Source of the DNA: Psococerastis gibbosa
Taxonomy: Eukaryota > Arthropoda > Insecta > Psocodea > Psocidae
Reading direction: 5' to 3'
Assembly (NCBI GenBank): GCA_963971405.1
Contig: OZ020491.1
Location: forward strand, 130,910 to 194,909
DNA length: 64,000 nucleotides
The position numbers and the translations under genes were made by a program. Shown in pieces: positions 20,501 through 32,199 of this stretch. The notes under the pieces are model-generated. The model was not told the DNA's origin. It searched no databases and saw nothing but the letters and a program-made list of their open reading frames with translations. Position 1 is the first letter of the stretch. Each line of letters begins with the position of its first letter.

Positions 20501-21777
20501 GCTGATTGGAATGAAAAGGAAGAGTGGGACGGTTTATAGTCTGTCTGAAAAAGTATAGGATGAATAGAAGGACTCAGGACCTCAGGGGGTCCGCCATCAG
20601 GACTCCCTCCCCTAATAGGTGAGGCACCCCCGACAACGGACCTCCGAGAAGAAGAGGAAGAAGAAGATGGAGAAGGTCGGGTTACAGACAATTCGACCGG
20701 AGACAGAGGGCACCCCACTTCATTAATGCAATTGATCAATTTATCGCGCACCATTTCGATATAGGGTTCAGGTGACCGGTACAAGATAGATTGGCGGGAG
20801 AGGGCAGGATCAGAGGCCTGGTTGCCTGCACAATTGCACATACCATTTACATCACAGTCACAAAATTTACCATTATTCATAGGGAACCGTGCGGGACCTG
20901 TAAAGACAGGAGAGTCCATACCAGATTCTCCTGGGGTGCAGTCACTACCTAAGGCGTCATAAGCACTACCCTCTGAGGCAGTGACCTCATCCCCTGAGCA
21001 TCCAGTAGCTCGTTCAATGAGTACCCTTAATCTCAGGAACTCTCCTGACCTTTGCAACTCTGCTTTCTTTTTAGCTACCGCATTCTCTGTGCGGCCCATC
21101 TCTTGGCTAATGTAGGCTATTGTTTTCAACTTTGGGGGCGCCATTTTTTCCCATTCTATAGTTAATTCAACTAATCTACTTAAACATTGTTGGGACCACG
21201 GCATATTACCCCGCACAGTTCCCTCAGGAAGACCCTTTCGCATGGTTTTGCCCTGAGAGCCTTCCAGCAGCTGTTTGATCGACGGATTGCGCTGAATACG
21301 ACCTAGTACACTTCTAGGTGTCTTGCCCAGAAGCAAGGACGCTTCCTCGATAACCTCTGGACCAGTCCCTTTTTCACTTACTAAATTAAACAACGTGTCT
21401 TGCTCGAGACTGGTCCAGACATTTCTACTAGTATTAGCATTGCCATCTTGGGCCTCCGCTAGGGCTTCCACCTCAGCATTTCGTTTCTCCGGATGTCGTG
21501 CCTTCATGTGAAGCCCTAGCGATCTTTTAGAGACTCCCACAAAGGTGCAGTGGGAGCAGGGAATGCACCCTTCCCCTGCATGGGTACAAGTGCGACCTTT
21601 ACCAAATGAAAAGAACGTCCACACCCACGAGCACACTTGTAGGGGCCTTCACTACTCTTTATTTAGATGGTTCCGTTTACCTATTTCCGTAGTAAAAGAC
21701 CTATTACACAAATTGCAGTGGGTAGGATCTTCGGCCATGTCCTGGGCAGGGCTGAGGGAATTGGTCTCCTCAGCCAT
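17506..21777 (-). pseudogene. R2-like LINE protein (zinc fingers, Myb, RT, endonuclease), decayed
   Basis: From ATG at 21,777 the minus strand encodes a first zinc finger (CNLCNRSFTTEIGKRNH), remains of a second (YKCARGCGRSF) in another frame, and a clean C2H2 finger (CSHCTFVGVSKRSLGLHMKA). Two Myb-like segments follow. The RT comes next (SPGPDGIALSAL, CRGVKQGDPMSPVLFSAV, AIAFADDIL). Then comes a zinc knuckle (FCRGGCPG then CHILQRCGMAAIERHD) and a restriction-like endonuclease (CKPGLVFAMEGKVWVVEN). Three N-terminal fingers match the A-type R2 layout. Frameshifts lie near 21,655, 18,350, 18,020 and 17,780, plus two stops in the knuckle. The endonuclease PD motif reads PG, so this copy is dead. 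The RT contains LNP repeated about five times (9-bp unit, 18,808-18,852). Confidence 0.88.
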
Positions 21778-22556
21778 TAAGATATAAATGGACTACCCAG
21801 GAGTGTACTAGAATGCAAAATGCACATTCTAAAGGCCACCTTCCTTCAATACTAGCTTCCCTTATTAAAGGGTTGACTAGAAAAATAAATCACAAGTAGT
21901 CTAGGCAGCAAAAATACCTTTAATTAGGCCTGCCTAGTCTACACAAAATGCTCCTATCCGAGTTAAATGACTTTCAACCTAACACAATTAATATTAAGTT
22001 TATTAAAAATTATTAAAACTTTGACATTGAATTAAAACAGAACGTAAACGCAGAATTTAAAAATCGAAAACAATGCCAATAGGGGCTTTAAAACTCAACG
22101 GTAAAAGGGCTAAAACTTACATATATCTTTAAAATTACAGGAACTTTACATCTAACAACTGCCCAAAGGGCTAAAACCTACATATTTAGACTACAAAAGC
22201 TTGAAATCAAAACATTGGTACGCACACATTTCTATTAAAATTCAGACTAAAGTACGACAGATAGTTTTCAAACACTTACCAAAAGAGGGACCTAAAATTG
22301 GGGTACGCGTACACTAAATTAAAACCTCGGATAAGAGCACAAACACACTGAAAACCTTAACAATATAGAAATAAAATGAAGAAGAATGACAGATGAGGGT
22401 ATGCACATCTTAGATAAAGAACTAGACAAAAAGCAGAAGATAGCGTGGCTGCAGACAGGCGAGTCGTACCTCCAGACGGATGCGCGCGCACGTGACCCCT
22501 TCGTCCGTCTTGATCGGCTAGATAACAGAGGTGACTCTCAGCTCATGTAGGAACTC
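21778..22556. other. No gene seen; probable R2 5' UTR and flank
   Basis: This AT-rich stretch upstream of the R2-like start codon contains no convincing open frame. The 28S sequence expected at an R2 5' junction (antisense CCTTAAGAGAG) is absent. The 5' end was therefore lost, or the element did not join 28S on this side. A short polypurine and CG-bearing segment at 22,440-22,560 precedes the foldback structure. Confidence 0.4.
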
Positions 22557-22970
22557 TGAGTAGCACTAATCTCAGGCCCGTTCAGGCCAGGCCAGGCCGG
22601 GGCATTATGACGTCATTATCATTGGCGTCGACTGCGGGGAGATAAGTCGTGGAATCACAACTTATAGCTTGGGCCGGTGACTCACGGTGAGGCGCGATCT
22701 ATTATCAGTAACATTTTAACTTATTATCTTCTTATATATTGCAGAACACTTCTTGCCTGTTGATTCTGACTGTCAATATAGTTTTTTTTTCATCTTTCAT
22801 CTTAGTTTTTATTAATTAACAACATAAGCCTACTATATAGCCTGTAGACTATACCAAATCTACATTACTTAGCCCTTAGGCTACAAGCTGTCGAAGCCTA
22901 AACCATCTCTACGCAGACTGAAAATTAATAGTTAAAGACCTAAATCATTTACACTACATTCCAACGGTCA

Positions 22971-23194
22971 ATAATCCGTCGTTTGTGCATTAAAAAATTG
23001 ATATTTGTTTTAAGGAGATTATTATGTAGACACTTAACTTATCTATTATAAATTAAGTTATAATATGTCGAGATATCAATAGAAAGTCTCCACCATATTT
23101 TAACTTAATATATAATTGATAAGTTAAGTATCTACATAATAGTCTCCTTAAAACAAACATCTCATCAATTTTTAATGCACAAATGACGGATTAT
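22971..23194. repeat. Nested palindromic MITE in left foldback arm
   Basis: The inverted ends (ATAATCCGTCGTTTGTGCAT and its near reverse complement) enclose an AT-rich palindrome of 224 bases that can fold almost end to end. The same MITE stands in the right arm at 24,897-25,122, so it was inside the unit before the arms were copied. No clear target duplication can be read. Confidence 0.75.
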
Positions 23195-24425
23195 TAACAG
23201 ATGGAATAGCCGCCTAATACTAATTAATTATTCAATTAATAATAAAAGCATTATTACTGGAAGGCTGACACAAAACTAGTCTCTCCCCACGTTATGCGCC
23301 AATGAAACCTATACAAAATTTATTATTTATTGAGATGGTGAACAAAAATGTTACGTGTAGTTTTATCGTATCATTATAATATAATTAAGGGATATTACAT
23401 TAAAAATGTAATGTTTATTCAATAAATTAACATTTAAAACTAAAATAAATGAATTTGTATTTTTCTTTAGTCTGTGGTCTAAAATAAGGCCGGCCTGGCC
23501 TGGCCTGAGATTAGGGAATGTCACAATTGATGTTTTATAGTGAGAATAATAATAATAAGAAAAGGTTTAAATTATCTCATTTAGTTTCTTTTGCCACGAA
23601 ACTGCCCCCCTGAAGACAAGTGCCTCTTCTAAAACAGGCATAAATGAAGTAAAAAATGTGTATTATTTTATACGTAGAAATATACGTCAATAATTCATTG
23701 GACAATAGATAATTAATAAATGAGTAGTTTGTATTTTAGAAATTGTTTTAAACTAATTATCTAGGGAGAAAATAATGTTTTTATCAAACGATAATGGAAT
23801 GGGTCTTTTTACTGCGTGCATAACAGGCTTTAACACATTAAACTACCATACTTGATAACTCTTTTATGCACTTACTGTATTTTTTCAGATAGAACCTTTT
23901 TGCACGTACTTAATGTTTTCAAACTTTTCAAAGTCTTCAAATTGTTAGTATGGCTACATTTTTAATAAAATATCACTTAATTATATTATAATGATACGAT
24001 AAAACTACACGTAACATTTTTGTTCACCATCTCAATAAAGAACCGGTCCGAGTTTACTCGAACATGCTTTCCAATGGGGTTCATTTGTGACGTCATTTTG
24101 TAGATGGCAGCACCAATTGCAATGATATCAAATCGTTGATTTTTCCATTAGCCTCAATACTATTTTAAAATGATTTTTAATTACATATTGTTTTAAAGTG
24201 ATATTTTTCTATAAATCATGGAGAATATATATTTTAAATTATATGCAGCGAAATAAGGTCCAGGCATAGTAAAAATATTATAAAAAATATTAAAAGAATT
24301 AATTACGTGCCAAGAGCTTAGTTTTCACATGCAAACGGCGGCCATTTTGAATAATATGGATATTGGTTTGTCGTCAGCGAACTTAGTGACCAAAACTGTC
24401 CCTACAGAACCTCTTTTATGGATTA

Positions 24426-24568
24426 GGCGCCCATTCCACCGACCGGCTAGGGCTATTAACAAAAACAGTGACGTGGTAGCAGACATTCAAGACTTAGGCG
24501 GGGTTTCCACCGACCTCGCATTGCATAATTGACGGAAATGTTTATTTTCCTCTATGCCATAGTTAAAA
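24426..24568 (-). mobile_element. MITE family M1, half copy
   Basis: This matches one half of the palindromic M1 elements at 32,200-32,582 and 44,625-45,019. It starts GGCGCCCATTCCACCGACCG and runs through the GACATTCAAGACTTAGG motif to GCCATAGTTAAAA at the element's centre. There it meets the right arm of the foldback structure; the other half is missing. The foldback unit therefore inserted into or recombined with this MITE. Confidence 0.75.
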
Positions 24569-25521
24569 TGACATTCCCTAATCTCAGGCCAGGCCAGGCC
24601 GGCCTTATTTTAGACCACAGACTAAAGAAAAATACAAATTCATTTATTTTAGTTTTAAATGTTAATTTATTGAATAAACATTACATTTTTAATGTAATAT
24701 CCCTTAATTATATTATAATGATACGATAAAACTACACGTAACATTTTTGTTCACCATCTCAATAAATAATAAATTTTGTATAGGTTTCATTGGCGCATAA
24801 CGTGGGGAGAGACTAGTTTTGTGTCAGCCTTCCAGTAATAATGCTTTTATTATTAATTGAATAATTAATTAGTATTAGGCGGCTATTCCATCTGTTAATA
24901 ATCCGTCATTTGTGCATTAAAAATTGATGAGATGTTTGTTTTAAGGAGACTATTATGTAGATACTTAACTTATCAATTATATATTAAGTTAAAATATGGT
25001 GGAGACTTTCTATTGATATCTCGACATATTATAACTTAATTTATAATAGATAAGTTAAGTGTCTACATAATAATCTCCTTAAAACAAATATCAATTTTTT
25101 AATGCACAAACGACGGATTATTGACCGTTGGAATGTAATGTAAATGATTTAGGTCTTTAACTAGGCCTATTAATTTTCAGTCTTCGTAGAGATGGTTTAG
25201 GCTTCGACAGCTTGTAGCCTAAGGGCTAAGTAATGCAGATTTGGTATAGTCTACAGGCTATATAGTAGGCTTATGTTGTTAATTAATAAAAACAAAGATG
25301 AAAGATTAAAAAAAAACTATATTGACAGTCAGAATCAATGTTCTGCAGTAGCCTATATAAAAAGATAATAAGATTGCGCCTCACCGCTGAGTCACCGGCA
25401 CAAGCTGTAAGTTGTGATTCCACGACTTATCTCCCCGCAGTCGACGCCAATGACGATGACGTCATAATGCCCCCGCCCCGGCCTGGCCTGGCCTGGACGG
25501 GCCTGAGATTAGTGCTACTCA

Positions 25522-25767
25522 TAAATTGTATTTAAAAATAATGCTATGTTGCATATTGCTATATTTCCATTCAAATCCATTTCTTTAATCAATTCAGATT
25601 AGTGCATATATATTATTATTAATAATTTAATAAATAATAATGGTACTAATGCCAGATGGTAGATGTTAAAATCCAGAACAATATTATTATATGGAATACA
25701 TCTCTTACTCTAATGCCACGACTAGAGATCCCCAAAAAACGGTTATTTACTACGCTAATGCTATTTC
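25522..25767. other. No gene seen
   Basis: This AT-rich stretch lies between the foldback structure and the palindromic repeat that hosts the second Gypsy element. No coding or RNA feature is supported. Confidence 0.4.
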
Positions 25768-25853
25768 AAAGGTTTCAAAGTACGAGTCGGTCAGCGTAAC
25801 ACCTGTCTTTGCACCTGTGCACCATTCGTTTGCACTACGCATGCTCATGGACT

Positions 25854-26240
25854 TGTGGGGACCACTTAGTCCCACATGTGTAATAACCAGTCTGCTTCCA
25901 GCTTCACCTTTTTCCCGGTAGATGGCGCTGTTCACATTCAGATAATTCAATATTCCTCAATCTTCCTTTTACGTATTTATTTCTCTTATTCAATAATATC
26001 TTTAATCTACCCTCTGTGTCTCATCAGCTCCTTTAGCTGTGGACACAGAGTTGGTTTTTCTATATGGAAGCAGGCTGGATCAAATTCAATATTAATTGTA
26101 AGCATGTATCGTTCTCGTCTCACAGCTCATATTGTAACCACTGTGTGTTAAATTACTCTAACTTGAGTCGAAGCACTGCAATACAAACCAATTCAAGTCT
26201 ACACTGCCTATTCAATTGCATCGTCCTTCAACAAGCCACA
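25854..26240 (+). repeat. 5' LTR of Gypsy element 2
   Basis: This 387-bp repeat is identical to 30,752-31,138. Short open frames in it are repeated in the other LTR and are not genes. Confidence 0.96.
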
Positions 26241-26274
26241 TTGGTGACCCTCGACAACGGAACAAGCAGCCTTC

Positions 26275-26610
26275 CAGATTCCAGCTCCAGTTCCAGCCAA
26301 TTCCAGTTCCAGCCAATTCCAGCCAGTTCCAGTTCCAGCCAGCTCCAGTTCCAGCCAGTTCCAGTTCCAGCCAGTTCCAGCCAGTTCCAGCTTCCAGCCA
26401 GTTCCAGTTCCAGCCAGTTCCAGTTCCAGCTTCCAGCCGCAGTTCCAGCCAGTTCCAAGTTCCAGCCAGTTCCAGTTCCAGCTTCCAGCCGCAGTTCCAG
26501 CCAGTTCCAGTTCCAGCCAGTTCCAGTTCCAGCCAGCTCCAGTTCCAGCCAGTTCCAGTTGCAGCCAGTTCCAGCTTCCAGCCTGTTCCAGTTCCAGTTC
26601 CAGCCTCCAG
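26275..26610 (+). repeat. TTCCAG-rich minisatellite in the Gypsy 2 leader
   Basis: More than thirty imperfect copies of TTCCAG, often as TTCCAGTTCCAGCCAG, fill the leader between the primer-binding region and Gag. All three plus-strand frames are largely open, which yields accidental proteins rich in Q, P and S, and one rich in W and G on the other strand. Tandem repeats in the untranslated leader are known in several Gypsy elements. Confidence 0.9.
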
Positions 26611-26691
26611 AACGTCTCATCCGGCCATAGGCGGTGGAAACCACCCCGGAGCAGCTACATTCACCGCAGCAGCACAGCCACAACCTGCAAG

Positions 26692-27567
26692 ATGCCGCAG
26701 ACCACAGCCACAACCGCTACAGCTACGACCGCTACAGCTACGACCGCTACAGCTACAACTGCTACAGCCACAACACCGACACCCACGGCTACAACCAAGA
26801 TGACAGGCCCTGCTAGTACGATGGCAGTCTCGGTCAAGCTTCCACCCTTCTGGACACAGTCGGCCAACCTGTCACCGGCACTGTGGTTCACTCAAGCGGA
26901 GGCTCAGTTCGCACTTGCTGGGGTCACAATGGAAACGACGAAATATTACCACGTCCTTTCAGCGCTCGACCAAAGTACCCTCAGCGAGATCTCAGATTTG
27001 TTAGCTGCCCCAGTACCAGTAAACCCATACACTGAGCTAAAAACGCAGTTAATCCAACGAATGAGTCTTCCAGCAAGCAGTCGCATTCAGCTACTAATGT
27101 CGGAAGACATAGGGGACAAAACTCCCAGCTCTTTTCTCCGGAGACTGCGGGCCCTCGCAGAGAAAGCCATATCAGACTCGGTTTTACGCACCATTTGGAC
27201 GTCTCGCCTCCCGCACGCTATACAATTGGCAATCATCGGTCATGATCACCTGTCACTAGGTGACGTCGCGAACCTCGCCGACAAGATGGCCACCATCAAT
27301 TCAGCAACACGTGACCGGATTCTTGAGTGCACAATGGCCCCTGTGGACCTATTGAAGACGTTAACAGAGAACGTCGCGGCTCTACAGGCACAGTTCGCCG
27401 ACAGATACGGACAACGTGCCACACAGCCACGGTTCCAGCGCCAGTTCCGTTCACCAGCGCCTAAACAAGACCCAACTTGGTGTTTTTACCACCAAACCTA
27501 TGGGAGGAAGGCCAGAAAGTGCCAGCAGCCATGCAGATTTCCGAAAAACGACGATCGCAGCCAGTAA
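26692..27567 (+). CDS. Gag of Gypsy element 2
   Basis: This 291-residue frame begins with a Thr/Ala repeat tract encoded by a 21-base minisatellite (26,700-26,780). A Gypsy-type capsid follows ([20 protein letters not shown] and a helix-rich core), and the frame ends with the arthropod Gypsy single knuckle [19 protein letters not shown]. The real start may be the later Met at about 26,800, just before [18 protein letters not shown], since the repeat tract varies easily. It overlaps Pol by about 90 bases in a different frame. Confidence 0.9.
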   Translation: MPQTTATTATATTATATTATATTATATTPTPTATTKMTGPASTMAVSVKLPPFWTQSANLSPALWFTQAEAQFALAGVTMETTKYYHVLSALDQSTLSEISDLLAAPVPVNPYTELKTQLIQRMSLPASSRIQLLMSEDIGDKTPSSFLRRLRALAEKAISDSVLRTIWTSRLPHAIQLAIIGHDHLSLGDVANLADKMATINSATRDRILECTMAPVDLLKTLTENVAALQAQFADRYGQRATQPRFQRQFRSPAPKQDPTWCFYHQTYGRKARKCQQPCRFPKNDDRSQ

Positions 27568-30500
27568 AGGCAGGGCCTGCCTGCGCCACTACACACCTGC
27601 TTAAAACCTCACATCGCCTTCTTATCACGGACCCTTGCACCAAGATACGTTATCTCATTGACACAGGGTCCGACATCTGCGTTTTTCCACGTGCCCGTCT
27701 CAACCTACCGCTCCGTCGTACTCAACTCGAGCTGACTGCCGCCAATGGCACAATCATCAATACGTACGGAACAACAGCTCAACAACTGGACCTGGGATTA
27801 CGACGCAGTTTCCGTTGGAATTTCATCATTGCCGATGTCACGCAACCCATCATCGGTGCAGACTTTCTCGCAGCCTCTAATTTGCTGGTGGATCTCCAGA
27901 ACTCAAAGCTGATCGACGGGACAACGCATCGCAAGGCGAACCTGTGTCAAAGCCCCTCCAAGCAACCTAGCGTTTCTACCTTAACAATACCGCACAGTAC
28001 CCCGGCCAGTCTAAAAGTAATAATTGAGGAGTTTAGCGACCTCACGCGGCCGAGACAACCCACAGACCAGGTCAAACACTCCACGGTCCACTACATTAGA
28101 ACGACAGACGGACCTCCCGTCTCCGCTCGCCCACGCCGGTTGGCCCCGGACAAGTTTATTATCGCCAAAAAGGAGTTCAACGACATGATCCAGACCGGCG
28201 TATGTCGTCCGTCCGACAGCCCATGGGCCTCACCATTACACCTAGTACCTAAAAGCGACCATTCATGGCGCCCATGCGGGGACTACAGACGGCTCAATGC
28301 TCGAACAATTCCTGACGCGTACCCAGTCCGCCACATCGCAGATTTCAGTGCAGAATTGCGAGGAAAAACCGTATTCAGCAAAATAGACCTGGTCAAAGCA
28401 TTCACCCAGATACCAGTTTCCAATGGTGACATTCCAAAGACAGCAATAAATACTCCGTTCGGCCTTTTCGAATTCCCATTCATGACATTCGGTCTTCGCA
28501 ATGCTGCTCAAACCTTCCAACGCTTCATGGATAACATCCTACGCGACCTCCCGTGGGCATATTCATACATCGACGACGTACTGGTTGCATCGAGTGATAA
28601 GCAGGAGCACGAATCACACCTACGTCAACTCTTCCAACGATTCCGAGAATATGGCCTAGTCATTAATCCTAGCAAGTGTACCCTCGGCGTTGGGTCAATC
28701 AGCTTTCTTGGTTACCTCGTGTCAGCAGAAGGCACACAAGCCCTACCAGACAGGGTAAAGGCACTCACTGAATACCCTCTTCCAAAGACATTCAAAGATC
28801 TACGCCGTTTCCTTGGCATGATTAACTACTACCGCCGGTTCCTACCAAATGCAGCCAACGAACAAGCACCACTCAACACGTTGTTATCTGGAGACAAGGT
28901 AAAAGGGAACGCTACGATACCATGGACAACAAAGCTTACCGAAGCTTTCAGCTCATGCAAACACAGTCTGGCACGCATCACCCTACTCGCGCATCCAGAT
29001 CATACGGCTCCGATTGCACTAGTCACAGATGCATCAGACACCAGTATCGGAGCTACAGTCCAACAACGGATCAACGATCATTGGCAGCCATTGGCATTCT
29101 TCTCGCAGAAACTTAAAGAAAACCAACGAACATGGTCCGCCTACGATCGCGAATTGCTTGCGGTACACGACGCCATTCGTCATTTCCGTTACCTGCTAGA
29201 AGCGCGCGCTTTTGTCGTGTATACCGATCACAAACCGTTGACGCACGCTTTTCAGAATCCAAAAACAAGTTGCTCACCTCGCCAAATGCGGCAAATGGAA
29301 TTCGTCTCTCAATTCACCACGGACATCCAATACATCGCTGGGCAGGACAACTTGGCCGCTGATGCATTCTCAAGAATCGAAGCAATCTCTACTCCCGTAT
29401 CTCCTGAGCAACTTTCTTCTGCTCAGAAAGACGACAGAGAACTCAAAGAGCTTCGGTCCAGTAGAAAGACGTCCCTCATCCTCGTTGATGTTCCCATTCC
29501 GGGCTCTGATTCAGTCCTTACGTGCGATTCTAGTCAAGACATACAACGCCCATTTGTGCCCAAACCATTACGTCGACAACTTTTCGAGCACCTACACAGC
29601 CTACATCACCCAGGAATAGCAGCGTCTGCTAACCTGGTTGCCCAACGCTACATATGGCCTTCTATCCGTAAGGATTGCCGCGCTTGGGCTCGTCTGTGTG
29701 TCAACTGTCAATTGTCCAAGATACATCGACACACCCTCACTGCGATTGGAACCTTTACTCAGCCTGACCGACGGTTTCAGCACATACACCTCGACATTGT
29801 AGGCCCATTACCACCGTCGGAAGGCTACACGTATTTATTAACACTCGTTGACCGTTTCACGCGATGGCCGGAAGCCGCTCCTATGGTGAACATCACCGCC
29901 GAAAACGTCGCCAGAACCCTCATTTCCTGCTGGATCAGCCGGTTTGGGTGCCCGGAGACAATTACTACAGATCGCGGCCGACAGTTTGAGAGCCATTTGT
30001 TTGCTGACCTGGCCCGATTATGCGGATTTCACCATGCACGGACTACCAGTTACCACCCTGCATCCAACGGCATGGTAGAGCGTATGCACCGCTCACTCAA
30101 AGCCTCCATTATGTGTCATGCCAATGACAAATGGACGGAAGCCCTTCCACTAGTTTTACTGGGCATGCGCGCCACTCTTAAGAAAGATCTTCAAGCTTCT
30201 CCAGCAGATCTGGTCTATGGTGAACCATTAAAACTACCAGGACAGATGCTGACAACTCCTCCTTCAAATCAGAGTCCGGCGGACACTCTCATCTCACTTC
30301 GAAGGAAATTCGACTCACTACGCCCCACTCGCGTCAAGAGACACGGGGCTCATCAAACATTCATCCCACAAGACCTTGCCAAGGCCACGCACGTTTTCGT
30401 GAGACAAGACCACGTCCGTGCTTCCCTCGAACGTCCTTATGCGGGACCATTCCCTGTGTTAAGTCGCACCGACAAAACAGTTACGATTTCAAGCCGCGGT

Positions 30501-30740
30501 CGTGCGGTTACTGTGTCAATGGACAGGGTCAAGCCGGCCTACATTAATGCCAGTACAGACGAACCGTCTCACCAGTCTACGATCAACCCCCCGCATCAGC
30601 ATCCTGCTCAAGATAAACCTCAGGAGAAGGTCTCCTCACCACTTCCTGCCACTGACGTCGTGCCGACACCACCGACTCGCACCACTCGCTCAGGTCGTCA
30701 CGTCCACGTTCCACGACATTTCTCCGACTTCCAGTCTTAG
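27477..30740 (+). CDS. Pol of Gypsy element 2
   Basis: This 1,087-residue frame has the order protease ([12 protein letters not shown] near residue 60), RT (YIDDVLVAS near 363), RNase H ([12 protein letters not shown] near 515), integrase zinc finger (HHPGIAAS to CVNCQ, near 705-745) and integrase core ([10 protein letters not shown] near 770). The C-terminus is a short GPF/Y-like module and a basic tail. It ends immediately before the polypurine tract. As in related Gypsy elements, it is made by read-through from the Gag frame, so the first Met is not necessarily used. Confidence 0.93.
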   Translation: MVFLPPNLWEEGQKVPAAMQISEKRRSQPVKAGPACATTHLLKTSHRLLITDPCTKIRYLIDTGSDICVFPRARLNLPLRRTQLELTAANGTIINTYGTTAQQLDLGLRRSFRWNFIIADVTQPIIGADFLAASNLLVDLQNSKLIDGTTHRKANLCQSPSKQPSVSTLTIPHSTPASLKVIIEEFSDLTRPRQPTDQVKHSTVHYIRTTDGPPVSARPRRLAPDKFIIAKKEFNDMIQTGVCRPSDSPWASPLHLVPKSDHSWRPCGDYRRLNARTIPDAYPVRHIADFSAELRGKTVFSKIDLVKAFTQIPVSNGDIPKTAINTPFGLFEFPFMTFGLRNAAQTFQRFMDNILRDLPWAYSYIDDVLVASSDKQEHESHLRQLFQRFREYGLVINPSKCTLGVGSISFLGYLVSAEGTQALPDRVKALTEYPLPKTFKDLRRFLGMINYYRRFLPNAANEQAPLNTLLSGDKVKGNATIPWTTKLTEAFSSCKHSLARITLLAHPDHTAPIALVTDASDTSIGATVQQRINDHWQPLAFFSQKLKENQRTWSAYDRELLAVHDAIRHFRYLLEARAFVVYTDHKPLTHAFQNPKTSCSPRQMRQMEFVSQFTTDIQYIAGQDNLAADAFSRIEAISTPVSPEQLSSAQKDDRELKELRSSRKTSLILVDVPIPGSDSVLTCDSSQDIQRPFVPKPLRRQLFEHLHSLHHPGIAASANLVAQRYIWPSIRKDCRAWARLCVNCQLSKIHRHTLTAIGTFTQPDRRFQHIHLDIVGPLPPSEGYTYLLTLVDRFTRWPEAAPMVNITAENVARTLISCWISRFGCPETITTDRGRQFESHLFADLARLCGFHHARTTSYHPASNGMVERMHRSLKASIMCHANDKWTEALPLVLLGMRATLKKDLQASPADLVYGEPLKLPGQMLTTPPSNQSPADTLISLRRKFDSLRPTRVKRHGAHQTFIPQDLAKATHVFVRQDHVRASLERPYAGPFPVLSRTDKTVTISSRGRAVTVSMDRVKPAYINASTDEPSHQSTINPPHQHPAQDKPQEKVSSPLPATDVVPTPPTRTTRSGRHVHVPRHFSDFQS

Positions 30741-30751
30741 GAGGGGGGTAA

Positions 30752-31138
30752 TGTGGGGACCACTTAGTCCCACATGTGTAATAACCAGTCTGCTTCCAGC
30801 TTCACCTTTTTCCCGGTAGATGGCGCTGTTCACATTCAGATAATTCAATATTCCTCAATCTTCCTTTTACGTATTTATTTCTCTTATTCAATAATATCTT
30901 TAATCTACCCTCTGTGTCTCATCAGCTCCTTTAGCTGTGGACACAGAGTTGGTTTTTCTATATGGAAGCAGGCTGGATCAAATTCAATATTAATTGTAAG
31001 CATGTATCGTTCTCGTCTCACAGCTCATATTGTAACCACTGTGTGTTAAATTACTCTAACTTGAGTCGAAGCACTGCAATACAAACCAATTCAAGTCTAC
31101 ACTGCCTATTCAATTGCATCGTCCTTCAACAAGCCACA
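30752..31138 (+). repeat. 3' LTR of Gypsy element 2
   Basis: This LTR is identical to the 5' LTR and is followed by the second GACT at 31,139-31,142. Confidence 0.96.
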
Positions 31139-31453
31139 GACTCATGTGGTTTACCTCAGGATTCTGTGGGAAATAATTCTATTCCGGGATCAACAATTTT
31201 TGAGTACCCAAGAACAGTGGGTACTGTAGGTACGTAGGCTACAGTTCAATGTGAAGGGTTGTAATCCTGTTATTTACTTTTGGCCTACGGTACTGCATGC
31301 TATTTTGGTGTTCTGTGCTGCTGACAATTCTGTAAAGTGCAGTGAAGTTTTCAATTATTGCAAACACAATATAAGTCTAAGTAATTTTTAATTGTGGAAT
31401 TTTAATTTTTCCGTTAATTATTTAGTAATATCAAAACACAAGCTTATAGAAGC

Positions 31454-31503
31454 TTTCAAAATATGTAAATAAGATTATAGAATCTTATTTACATATTTTG
31501 AAA
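31454..31503. other. Perfect 23-bp hairpin with 4-base loop
   Basis: Bases 31,454-31,476 are the exact reverse complement of 31,481-31,503, with loop ATAG. It lies at the middle of the palindromic host repeat, so it may be the centre of a decayed nested MITE. Confidence 0.7.
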
Positions 31504-32199
31504 TTTACGTGTGTCACTGCTTCATCATTTAGCTTATTAGGTGCAGTAGTAGAAAAAAAAACTATATGCACTAAATACTAATGATGGTAGGCTACGATGA
31601 GTACCAGGCTGGGCAGCCAAACGACTTCAGCCGTATTCCTAACAATTTTTAAAATAATTCACGGAATACGGAATACTCCGGAATTTTTTAAAATGTTGGT
31701 CCCCTTTATATGATATGATTTTTTTCAACTCTCATCTGTCCATGGCCCTGGTTCCTAACCTTATCTGGTTATTTTAAATTTTAATTGTAACTTTAAATTG
31801 CAACCGATAAAAAATACCCATCAGCTTCAGATTCAACCATCACAAATTGACATGATTCCATAAATTGGCATACAAATATTGGTATGCATAGGTATTTCCC
31901 CAACAATCCACAGAAAAACCATAAAAATTGTTGATCCCGGAAATTTCTCGGAATAGAATTATTTCCCACGGAATTCTGAGTTAAACCACGGAATGTGGCA
32001 GCCCTAATATATAATTATACGATGTTCTGTTCTGTCCATGTCCATGTCCATGAGCATGCGCAGTGCAAACGAATGGTGAAAACACAGGTGTTACGCAGAC
32101 CGATTCGTTTCAAAGCTTTCAAAATGTTAGAAAACTCCCCTAGCCCGTCGGTGGAATGAGCGCCTTGGACTGTCTAAAAATGTCTGCTACCCCGCCTTA

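Larger units (their letters stand above)
22557..25521. mobile_element. Foldback structure with two inverted arms of about 960 bp
   Basis: Bases 22,557-23,523 and 24,569-25,521 are inverted copies of each other with a few indels. They flank a spacer of about 1,045 bases. Each arm is itself bounded by inverted ends containing CTAATCTCAGGCC followed by AGGCCAGGCCGG. Each holds a nested 225-bp MITE and a perfect CRE-like TGACGTCA near its outer end. The spacer carries a third, truncated copy of part of an arm (23,985-24,038). No transposase is present. It is either a non-autonomous foldback transposon or two inverted insertions of one element. No target duplication was found. Confidence 0.8.
25854..31138 (+). 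mobile_element. Ty3/Gypsy LTR retrotransposon 2, whole-looking and very young
   Basis: Two 387-bp LTRs (25,854-26,240 and 30,752-31,138) appear identical base for base and have the ends TGTGG and CCACA. The target duplication GACT lies at 25,850-25,853 and 31,139-31,142. A primer-binding region starts at 26,241 and a polypurine tract (GAGGGGGG) lies at 30,741-30,748. Gag and Pol frames are both long and open, and Pol is offset from Gag as in Gypsy elements that use frameshift read-through. Identical 387-bp LTRs mean a very recent insertion. No breaks were noticed. Confidence 0.97.
25768..32121. repeat. Palindromic repeat hosting Gypsy element 2
   Basis: The outer left arm (25,768-25,853) is the inverted copy of 32,030-32,121, sharing GCGTAACACCTGT and TTCGTTTGCACT. 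The inner left arm (31,143-31,200, GGGAAATAATTCTATTCCG) is the inverted copy of 31,918-32,005. When the Gypsy element and one GACT are set aside, the left arm is continuous, so the host is one foldback-like repeat of about 1.1 kb. No protein is encoded, and its family is unknown. Confidence 0.75.

Noticed and set aside
26064-26803. Q/P/S-rich and W/G-rich proteins on both strands
   Set aside because: They are translations of the TTCCAG minisatellite in the Gypsy 2 leader in three frames and in reverse.
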